From positions 1-7,731 of the forward strand of contig JAKAMV010000467.1 in the NCBI GenBank assembly GCA_021812735.1: a stretch of DNA of 7,731 nucleotides, given 5' to 3'. This DNA comes from Chloroflexota bacterium (GTDB lineage Bacteria; Chloroflexota; Limnocylindria; Limnocylindrales; CSP1-4). The notes under the pieces are model-generated. The model searched no databases, had not been told where the DNA came from, and saw nothing but the letters and a program-made list of their open reading frames with translations. Both the position numbers and the translations under genes were made by a program. Positions 1-5,841 of this stretch are shown piece by piece (position 1 is the stretch's first letter; each line of letters begins with the position of its first letter).

Positions 1-415
1 GGGCCACGTTGCCCTTGAGCGCGCGCGAGACCGGGCAGCCGTCCTTGGCCGCCTCGGCCAGCGCGGCGAACTGGGCCTGGTCCAGGCCGGGGACCTGCCC
101 GCACACGGTGATGGCCGACGAGGCGATGCCCCAGCCGGCGTCCGTCTTGTCGAACGAGACCGTCGCCTTGACCGAGAGCTTGGCCGCTGGTGTCCCGTTC
201 TTGGCGAGGCCCGACGAGAAGGCCATCGAGAAGCACGCGGCGTGAGCGGCCGCGATCAGCTCCTCGGGACTCGTCTTGCCGTTGTGGTCCTCCGTGCGCG
301 AGGCCCAGGTCACGGGCTGGCGGCTGAAGGCGCCCGACGAGACGTAGTCGATCGTGCCGGCACCCTCGAGCAGCGTGCCGGTCCAGGTGACGTCGGCGGA
401 GCGGGTGATCGCCAT
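1..415 (-). CDS. osmC: OsmC family peroxiredoxin (partial, C-terminal end cut off)
   Basis: OsmC-type thiol peroxidases reduce organic hydroperoxides and hydrogen peroxide in the cytoplasm. The 138 visible residues line up along their length with the E. coli OsmC pattern as I know it. A conserved Arg sits at residue 40. A helix with PEELIAAAHAACFSMA (50-65) carries the peroxidatic Cys61, and DGCPVSRALKG (125-135) carries the resolving Cys127. The DKTDAGWGI segment (89-97) is also typical. A further Cys105 is present. The family is about 140-145 residues, so only a handful of C-terminal residues lie beyond base 1. The ATG start is fixed by a strong Shine-Dalgarno sequence five bases upstream. 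The gene lies 125 bp downstream of the RND pump gene on the same strand, so it could share its transcript or have its own promoter; I see no convincing promoter hexamers in the gap. The two-cysteine layout makes the family call firm; OsmC rather than Ohr is my reading of the sequence pattern. Confidence 0.93.
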   Translation of the reverse strand, partial: MAITRSADVTWTGTLLEGAGTIDYVSSGAFSRQPVTWASRTEDHNGKTSPEELIAAAHAACFSMAFSSGLAKNGTPAAKLSVKATVSFDKTDAGWGIASSAITVCGQVPGLDQAQFAALAEAAKDGCPVSRALKGNVA

Positions 416-420
416 GGGTT

Positions 421-427
421 CCTCCTT
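421..427 (-). promoter_or_regulatory. Strong Shine-Dalgarno site of osmC
   Basis: On the minus strand the sequence is AAGGAGG, followed by AACCC and the ATG. This is a near-perfect anti-16S match at optimal spacing, and it decides the osmC start codon. Confidence 0.85.
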
Positions 428-528
428 GGGCGGATCGGCGGAACGCGGGACGCGCGCGCCGCCTCTAGCGTGCCACGGGTCGGCGCAGCGCGGGTCCGCG
501 CCGCCCCGTGGTCGGGTATCGGGTCGTG

Positions 529-567
529 GCCGGAGCCCGGTCAGGCCTCGGCTGGCTGGGCTCCGGC
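529..567 (-). terminator. Inverted repeat straddling the RND stop codon (possible terminator or processing hairpin)
   Basis: Two perfect 10-base arms, GCCGGAGCCC (529-538) and GGGCTCCGGC (558-567), are separated by 19 bases that contain the RND stop codon (541-543). The hairpin is GC-rich and would be very stable in RNA. No run of U follows it on the minus strand, so it is not a textbook intrinsic terminator. It may cause partial termination or stabilise the 3' end of the pump mRNA ahead of osmC. The repeat is seen directly; its role is inferred. Confidence 0.5.
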
Positions 568-3500
568 GCCCGCGGGCCCGTCGTCGCGGCCCTCGGCGTC
601 CCCGGGGCCGTGCCCCGCGACGCGGGAGCGCAGCCCGTCGACGAGCGAGTACACGACCGGCACCACGAGGAGCGTCAGGAACGTGGAGCTGAACAGGCCG
701 CCAATGACGACGGTGCCCAGCTCGGCCGCGATGATGGACCCCTGGTTGAGGCCGGCGGCGAGCGGGATCAGCGCCAGGATCGTGGCGATGGCGGTCATGA
801 GGATGGGCCGGACGCGCGTGCGGCCGCCCTCGATCAGCGCGTCGGTGGTGGACAGGCCCTGCGCTCGGAGCCGTTCGACGAGGTCGAGCAGCACGATCGC
901 GTTGGTGACCACGATGCCGATGAGCATGAGGAAGCCGATCAGGGCGCTGACGCCCAGCTGGTGGCCCGTGAGCAGCAGCGCCGGGAAGGCGCCGATGGTG
1001 GCGAGCGGGAGGCTGAACAGGATGACGAAGGGCGTGACGAGGGAGTTGAACGTCAGCACCATGGCCAGGTAGACGAGCAGGACCGCGACCCCCATCGAGA
1101 CGTACAGCCCCGAGAATGCGTTCTGCTGCTCCTGGGTGACGCCGGCGAGCGTGACCGAGACGCCGGCCGGGATCGTGCCGTCCGCCGTCATGGTGTTGAG
1201 CCGGGCCTGCACGTCCTGGCTGACCTTGCCGGTGTTCAGGCTGGTGATCTCCGCCGAGATGGTCGCGGCGGAGGCCTGGTTCACGCGGGTGATGGTCCCC
1301 TGCGCGTTGACCTGCGCCACGGCGGCGATCTGGCCCAGCGGCATGCGGGCGGCGGTGCCCACCGGGATGGCCTGGAGCTGGGCGACCGATGTGACGGCCT
1401 GCGGGTCCACTTGGACCACGACGGGCGTGGCGCCCGACTGGCCCTGGAGCGTCACCGTGGTCGCGGTGGTGGGCACGAGCATCGCGCGGACGGCCTGCGC
1501 CACCTGCGCGGTGGTCATGCCCACCATGATCGCCTTGTTCGGGTCCGGCGTGATCTCGATCTCGGGCGTGCCCTTCGAGAGGTCGCTCTTGAGGTTCAGC
1601 AGGTCGCGGTTGCCGGACAGCGCCGCCAGGACGGCGTCATTGGCCGCGGCCACCCGGGCGGGATCGCTGCCCGACACGACCACGTTGAGATTGTTGGAGG
1701 TGAAGCCGGCCGACTGCGCGACGGCCACGTCCCAGCCGCCGGTCTTGATCGACGCGAGCTCGTCGGACAGCCGTTGGCTGTACGCATTGAGGTCCACCGA
1801 GTTGTCGAGGCGGACCGTCAGCTGGGCGCTGTTGGCCGGCAGCCCGTTCTGGGCCGCGACGATGGTCTGGAAGCCGGTGTCGCTCTCGCCCGGGATCGAG
1901 GTGGCGACGTGCTGGACCATCGGGTCGGCGAGCAGGATCTTCTCGGCCTTGGTCGCCTCGGCGAGGACCGCCTGCGAGCTGGTGCCGGCGGGCGGGGCCA
2001 CCGTCACCGTCAGGATCTTCTCGCCGCCCGCGTTGATGAACGCGGTGGGCAGCATCGGGGCGATGACGCCGGTGGCCAGGACGAGAGCGACGGCGACCCC
2101 CACCACGCCGAACTTGGTCCAGCGGTTGCGGAGCGCCAGCGCGATGGCGGGCGTGTAGAGCCGGATCCAGAGCGAGTTCCGGGGCTCGCCGTCCTCGTCC
2201 ACGTTGGACGGCACCCTGCGGACCAGCAGGAACGCCAGCACAGGCACCACGGTCAGGGCGCAGACGAGCGACGCCACGAGCGCGAAGGTCACCGTGAGCG
2301 CGAAGGGAAGGAAGAACTGGGAGACGATGCCGCCGACGAAGCCGAGGGGCAGGAACACGCCCACGGTGGTGACGGTGGCGGCCGTGATGGCGCCGGCCAC
2401 CTCGCGCGGGCCGTTGATCGACGCCGCGAGGCGTCCTTCGCCCTTGGCGCGGTGGCGGTAGATGTTCTCGAGCACCACGATCGCGTCGTCCACGACGCGC
2501 CCCACGGCGACCGCGAGCCCGCCCAGGGTCATGATGTTCAGGGTGATGCCGGCGATCTGCATGACCACCAGCGCGGTGAGCAGCGAGAGCGGGATGCTGA
2601 CCGCGGCCACGAGGGTGGAGCGCAGGCTGAACAGGAACAGGAAGATCGTCAGGATCGCGAAGATCGCACCCGTCAGGCCCTCGTGGAGCAGGCCGTCCGT
2701 GGACTGGGTGATGAACGTGGAGAGGTCGTTGACGACGGTGATCTGGACCTGGCCCTGGTGCAGGGCGCCGATCCGGGCAAGGGCGGCCGTGACCTCCTGC
2801 GCCACGGTCACGGTGTTCGCCGCGGACGTCTTGCTCACGGAGATAGACAGGGCGGGATTGCCGTCGAAACGCGCGTAGCCCGTGGTGGGCACGCCGGTCA
2901 GCGCGACGGTGGCCACGTCGCCGATCGTGACGGGGGTCGGGGCCGGGGCGGAGGCCGAGCCCGCCGCAGGGGCCGAGCCGGCGGCGGGGGCCGAGCCCGC
3001 AGGAGCCGAGCCGGCCCCGCCTGACGGCGTCTTGACGCCGATCACGAGGCTCCTGATCTGGTCCACCGACGTCAGCTGGCCGAGCGTCGAGACCGGGATC
3101 CGGAGGCCGCCGCCGGCGATCTGCCCGGATGGGATCGTCAGGTTGTCGGCCGTGATCACGCCCGTCACCTGCGCGACCGTGACACCGGCGGCCGCCATCT
3201 TCGCCGGGTCCAGCGTGATGACGACCTGCTGCTCCTCGCCGCCCGACACGTCCACCGACGCGACGCCAGAGAGGCTCTGGAGCGCGGGCTGGATCTCCCC
3301 GCTGACGATGGCCCCGGCCGCGGCCAGCGACGTCCCGCCCTTGGCTGCGACGGCGGCGATGATCACCGGCGACGCGTTGATGTCGAGCGCGCTCACCTGC
3401 GGCGTCACGCCCGCGGGGAGCCGCGCCTGCTGGAGGTTCGCCTGGATCGCCGCCGTCGTCGCCTTGACGTCCGTGCCGTACGAGAACTGGGCGATCACCA

Positions 3501-3771
3501 GCGAGACCGAGTTCGCCGACGAGGACGAGATGCTCTCGAGCCGCGGCACGCCGCCGATCGCGCGCTCGACGGGCTTGGTGACCGAATCGGCGACGTCGGT
3601 CGCGCCTGCGCCCGGGTACGGCGCGATCACCGTGACGATCGGCAGCTGGATGTTCGGCAGCAGCTCCTGCTGGAGGCTGCCCCAGGCGGAGATGCCGGCG
3701 ATGAACAGCGCGGTCGCCAGCAGGAGCGTGACGCTCCGCTTGCCCACCGCGAGCTCCGAGAGGCGGCTCAT
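541..3771 (-). CDS. RND family multidrug efflux permease (AcrB/SwrC-like)
   Basis: This is a 1076-residue, 12-helix inner-membrane pump of the HAE/AcrB superfamily, which uses the proton gradient to expel drugs, detergents or lipopeptides. TM1 is at about 13-32 and is followed by the family motif around LLPNIQLPIV (37-46). The first large extracytoplasmic loop runs from about 33 to 365, helices 2-6 from about 367 to 518, the second loop from about 575 to 885, and helices 8-12 from about 886 to 1042. TM4 holds the proton-relay pair Asp428-Asp429 in GRVVDDAIVVLENI. In TM10 the AcrB lysine (K940) position appears to be Thr956 (GIVVTNAIVLLD), as in SwrC-like members. A low-complexity Gly/Ser/Ala/Pro segment (about 251-280) interrupts the first loop. 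The ATG overlaps the marR stop (ATGA), so translation is probably coupled. No membrane-fusion or outer-membrane partner gene is visible, which fits single-component SwrC-type pumps. The substrate cannot be told from sequence. Confidence 0.95.
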   Translation of the reverse strand: MSRLSELAVGKRSVTLLLATALFIAGISAWGSLQQELLPNIQLPIVTVIAPYPGAGATDVADSVTKPVERAIGGVPRLESISSSSANSVSLVIAQFSYGTDVKATTAAIQANLQQARLPAGVTPQVSALDINASPVIIAAVAAKGGTSLAAAGAIVSGEIQPALQSLSGVASVDVSGGEEQQVVITLDPAKMAAAGVTVAQVTGVITADNLTIPSGQIAGGGLRIPVSTLGQLTSVDQIRSLVIGVKTPSGGAGSAPAGSAPAAGSAPAAGSASAPAPTPVTIGDVATVALTGVPTTGYARFDGNPALSISVSKTSAANTVTVAQEVTAALARIGALHQGQVQITVVNDLSTFITQSTDGLLHEGLTGAIFAILTIFLFLFSLRSTLVAAVSIPLSLLTALVVMQIAGITLNIMTLGGLAVAVGRVVDDAIVVLENIYRHRAKGEGRLAASINGPREVAGAITAATVTTVGVFLPLGFVGGIVSQFFLPFALTVTFALVASLVCALTVVPVLAFLLVRRVPSNVDEDGEPRNSLWIRLYTPAIALALRNRWTKFGVVGVAVALVLATGVIAPMLPTAFINAGGEKILTVTVAPPAGTSSQAVLAEATKAEKILLADPMVQHVATSIPGESDTGFQTIVAAQNGLPANSAQLTVRLDNSVDLNAYSQRLSDELASIKTGGWDVAVAQSAGFTSNNLNVVVSGSDPARVAAANDAVLAALSGNRDLLNLKSDLSKGTPEIEITPDPNKAIMVGMTTAQVAQAVRAMLVPTTATTVTLQGQSGATPVVVQVDPQAVTSVAQLQAIPVGTAARMPLGQIAAVAQVNAQGTITRVNQASAATISAEITSLNTGKVSQDVQARLNTMTADGTIPAGVSVTLAGVTQEQQNAFSGLYVSMGVAVLLVYLAMVLTFNSLVTPFVILFSLPLATIGAFPALLLTGHQLGVSALIGFLMLIGIVVTNAIVLLDLVERLRAQGLSTTDALIEGGRTRVRPILMTAIATILALIPLAAGLNQGSIIAAELGTVVIGGLFSSTFLTLLVVPVVYSLVDGLRSRVAGHGPGDAEGRDDGPAGAGAQPAEA
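2953..3012 (-). repeat. In-frame 18-bp tandem repeat in the RND gene
   Basis: The octamer GCCGAGCC (plus strand) starts at 2954, 2972, 2990 and 3005, giving periods of 18, 18 and 15 bp. It encodes repeated GSAPA/GSAPAA units (residues 254-273), followed by a Pro/Ala-rich stretch. The periods are multiples of three, so copy-number change would lengthen or shorten the protein without breaking it. By comparison with AcrB, the site falls in a hairpin of the funnel (docking) subdomain of the first extracytoplasmic loop, just before the VTIGDVATV strand. That placement is inferred from alignment by eye. Confidence 0.8.
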
Positions 3772-4319
3772 GCAGGGTCCTTTCGAGCGGGGGATAGGTC
3801 ACCCGGGGCCTTGGCCGCGCTGCCCCCGGAGCGCGCGGCCAGCTGCTCGGCGGCGCGGGCGAGCGCCGCGAGGGTCGCGCGGACGCCCGCCAGCTCCGCG
3901 TCGTCGAGCAGGTCCAACAGGTCGCGCATCTGGTGCGCGTTGAGCTCCCGGAAGCGGTCGATGAACTGCGCGCCGGCGGGCGTGAGGCCCACGACAACCT
4001 GACGGCGGTCGGCGGGATCCTCACGCCGCGAGGCGAGCCCGGCCTCGACGATCCGGTCGACGAGGCCGCTGACGGTGGACAGGGAGACGCCGAGGCGGCT
4101 CACCAGCTCGGACATGTGGAGGTCGCCCGCGGCGCCCAGCAGGTACAGGAGCTTGGCCTGCGGCATGGTCACGGCGATCTCGAGGAACTCGGGCGCGTGG
4201 CTGCCGGCCATGCGGTGCATGAGGGCGTCGAAGCCGGCGATGACCTCGTTGACGAGGGCGGCGCGTTCGGTTGGCTGGATGGCTGGTTCCTTCGCGTGCG
4301 GCTGATCCTTCGGTTCCAC
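3768..4319 (-). CDS. MarR family transcriptional regulator
   Basis: This is a 183-residue winged-helix repressor of the MarR type. Such proteins bind DNA as dimers through palindromes and let go when a small phenolic or drug-like ligand binds. Visible parts are an N-terminal dimerisation helix (about 17-40), a helix-turn-helix with MSELVSRLGVSLSTVSGLVDRI (about 69-90), in which SLSTVSGLVDRIVEAGL is the recognition helix, the wing with the family signature DPADRRQVVVGLTPAG (101-116), and a C-terminal dimerisation helix (about 120-163), followed by a disordered tail. There is no cysteine at all, so it is not an OhrR-type thiol peroxide sensor, even though an osmC gene is nearby. The start is a GTG with little Shine-Dalgarno support; no better in-frame start precedes the conserved helix. 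It overlaps the RND gene by four bases, so it most likely represses its own operon with the pump. Confidence 0.93.
   Translation of the reverse strand: MEPKDQPHAKEPAIQPTERAALVNEVIAGFDALMHRMAGSHAPEFLEIAVTMPQAKLLYLLGAAGDLHMSELVSRLGVSLSTVSGLVDRIVEAGLASRREDPADRRQVVVGLTPAGAQFIDRFRELNAHQMRDLLDLLDDAELAGVRATLAALARAAEQLAARSGGSAAKAPGDLSPARKDPA
3778..3783 (-). promoter_or_regulatory. Shine-Dalgarno site of the RND gene, inside the end of marR
   Basis: AAAGGA on the minus strand lies six bases before the RND ATG, within the last codons of marR. Together with the ATGA stop-start overlap (3768-3771) it supports both the start choice and translational coupling of pump to repressor. Confidence 0.7.
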
Positions 4320-4324
4320 CGAAG
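4308..4324. promoter_or_regulatory. 17-bp palindrome over the marR start codon (candidate MarR operator)
   Basis: CTTCGGT (4308-4314), TCC, then ACCGAAG (4318-4324) form a perfect 7-base dyad centred at 4316. Two further pairs (4306/4326 and 4305/4327) lie beyond one mismatch. The size fits typical MarR operators of 15-20 bp, and a repressor bound here would block its own transcription or early elongation. It could instead be an RNA hairpin hiding the weak GTG start. No binding evidence exists in the sequence itself. Confidence 0.5.
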
Positions 4325-4343
4325 CATTCGCGGCGCAGGGTAT

Positions 4344-4357
4344 CCCGGATTGCCGGG
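4344..4357. promoter_or_regulatory. Second short dyad in the marR / ycaQ divergent gap
   Basis: CCCGG-ATTG-CCGGG is a 5-base perfect dyad 20 bp upstream of the first palindrome. It lies in the 4320-4470 gap, where the promoter of the marR-pump operon must sit. It shares no obvious half-site with the first dyad and could be chance in GC-rich DNA. Confidence 0.22.
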
Positions 4358-4464
4358 GAGCCCCATGGTCCGGCCGTGGGGAGGGGTCGCCTCGAGCCTG
4401 GCGTGTCCTACCTCGTCCCTCTGCTGCGGGTGGAGCCGGGGCGCTCCCGTCGAGGTCGGCCCCC

Positions 4465-4470
4465 TACGAT
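4465..4470 (+). promoter_or_regulatory. -10 box for a leaderless ycaQ-like transcript
   Basis: TACGAT matches the TANNNT form of a -10 element and ends six bases before the GTG at 4477, so transcription would begin at or next to the start codon. No Shine-Dalgarno sequence precedes the gene, which agrees with a leaderless mRNA. No good -35 hexamer is visible, as is common for such promoters in high-GC bacteria. Confidence 0.5.
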
Positions 4471-4476
4471 GTGCCC

Positions 4477-5841
4477 GTGACCGACCAGCCCCGCCATGTC
4501 TCGGCCCGTGCCGCCCGCCGCTACCTCGTCCACCACCACCTGCTGGCACCGCCCCGCGCGCTCCCCCCGGAGCCGGCCTCGGTCATGCGCGTGGTGGACC
4601 GCCTGGGCTCGATCCAGTTCGACCCGCTCGAGGTGGCCGGCCGCAACCACGACCTGGTGCTGCTCGCCCGCATCGCCGGCTATCGCCGCGCGTGGACCGA
4701 CGGCCTGCTGTACCGGGAGCGCGTCCTGTACGAGACCTACAACAAAATGCTCTCGCTGGTGCCCACCGCGGAGCTGCCGTACTACCGCCTGGCCTGGGAC
4801 CGCGTGCGGGCGCGCCACGAGGCCGGCTCGTTCGACGAGCACGCCCCGCTGGTGGACGAGCTGCTCACGCGCATCCGCGAGGGCGGCCCGCTCAGCTCCA
4901 CCGACATCGAGCCGCGGGCGGCGATCGACTGGTACTGGCGCCCCACGAACCAGGTCCGCGCGCTGCTCGAGGCGCTTGCCGAGGCCGGGATCCTTGCGAT
5001 CGCCCGCCGCGAGGGGAACCGCCGCGTGTACGACCTCGCCGAGCGGCTGTTCCCCGCGGAGCTCCTCGCGCAGCGCCCCCCGGAGCGCGAGCAGCGGCTG
5101 CACAAGCTGCGCTCGCGCTACCAGGCCAACGGGCTGCTGGGCGCAACCGGGGAGTACGCGCTCTGGGCCGGCGCGGCGGACGACACGCCGCAGCGCCACG
5201 AGCTGCGGGTTGAGCTGGAGGCGCGTGGCGAGATCGCTCCCGTCGTCGTGGAGGGGCTGCGGGGCCAGCGGTACATCCCCGCGCCGTCGCTCCCGCTGCT
5301 CGACCTCGCCGAGGCGGAGCTGGCGGCGGAGGGCCAGCCCGGGCACGCGTGGGCGGCGGGACGGCCCGGCGACCGCGCGCCGTCGGTCGCGTTCCTCGCG
5401 CCGCTGGACCCGTTGGCCTGGGATCGCGACCTGTTGGCCCGCCTGTACGCCTTCGAGTACCGCTGGGAGGTGTACACGCCGGTCCACAAGCGCCGGTGGG
5501 GCTACTACGTGCTGCCGCTCCTGTACGGCGACCGGCTGGTCGGCCGGATCGAGCCGCGAATCGACCGCAAGGCAGGGGTGCTGCGCGTGCTCGACCTGTG
5601 GTGGGAGGACGGGTTCGACCCGCTCGACGGGGCGCACGCGGGCTTCGCGTCCGCCCTGGCCGACGCGCTGCGGGCCCATGCCGCGTTCGCGGACGTCGCG
5701 CGCATCGCGCTGCCCCGCACGGCGCGCCACCGGACCCTGGCCGCGGCGCTACGTCCCAGGCTGGCCCCCGGCCCCGGGGCTCGGGTCACCCGGCGGGCGG
5801 ACGCCCGGTCGTCCGGCGGATCACCAGCGCCACCGGCATGA
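4477..5841 (+). CDS. ycaQ: YcaQ-family (HTH_42) DNA glycosylase / winged-helix protein
   Basis: This is a 454-residue member of the YcaQ/AlkZ/AlkX family: winged-helix enzymes that excise alkylated bases and unhook interstrand DNA crosslinks. The N-terminal part aligns by eye with E. coli YcaQ. SIQFDPL (residues 45-51) holds the catalytic Q-aromatic/aliphatic-D motif (Gln47, Asp49), followed by GRNHDLVLLARIAGY (55-69). Winged-helix repeats fill the middle. The hallmark C-terminal block FLAPLDPLAWDRD (306-318), YRWEVYTPVHKRRWGYY (328-344) and VLPLLYGDRLVGRI follows. Asp at the third motif position places it with the YcaQ (QxD) branch rather than the azinomycin-resistance AlkZ (QxQ) branch. I chose GTG 4477 because a -10 box ends six bases before it; GTG 4471, two codons earlier, is the alternative. 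The last 18 codons, past the conserved domain, overlap the opposite-strand lacI-type gene. Family is certain; substrate is inferred and orthology with E. coli ycaQ is not proven. Confidence 0.9.
   Translation: MTDQPRHVSARAARRYLVHHHLLAPPRALPPEPASVMRVVDRLGSIQFDPLEVAGRNHDLVLLARIAGYRRAWTDGLLYRERVLYETYNKMLSLVPTAELPYYRLAWDRVRARHEAGSFDEHAPLVDELLTRIREGGPLSSTDIEPRAAIDWYWRPTNQVRALLEALAEAGILAIARREGNRRVYDLAERLFPAELLAQRPPEREQRLHKLRSRYQANGLLGATGEYALWAGAADDTPQRHELRVELEARGEIAPVVVEGLRGQRYIPAPSLPLLDLAEAELAAEGQPGHAWAAGRPGDRAPSVAFLAPLDPLAWDRDLLARLYAFEYRWEVYTPVHKRRWGYYVLPLLYGDRLVGRIEPRIDRKAGVLRVLDLWWEDGFDPLDGAHAGFASALADALRAHAAFADVARIALPRTARHRTLAAALRPRLAPGPGARVTRRADARSSGGSPAPPA
5771..5807. terminator. GC-rich palindromes in the convergent gene overlap (possible shared terminator)
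   Basis: GCCCCGGGGC (5771-5780) is a perfect 10-bp palindrome just past the lacI-type stop (5786-5788). CGGGC-GGAC-GCCCG (5794-5807) is a 5-bp stem with a four-base loop inside the overlap. Either could act for both converging transcripts. Neither is followed by a U run, so intrinsic termination would be poor, and such palindromes are frequent in DNA this rich in GC. Confidence 0.3.

Noticed and set aside
508..3024. 838-codon open frame on the plus strand
   Set aside because: It is antisense to the RND gene. Its translation is dominated by Arg, Asp, Gly, His and Glu with no domain sense, the usual shadow of a GC-rich gene.
1637..4024. 795-codon open frame on the minus strand across marR and the RND gene
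   Set aside because: It runs in another frame of two clear genes, and its Arg/Pro/Ala-rich translation matches no family.
3768..4319. MarR protein as an OhrR-type peroxide sensor for the nearby osmC gene
   Set aside because: The protein contains no cysteine, so it cannot use OhrR thiol chemistry, and it is fused to the pump gene rather than to osmC.
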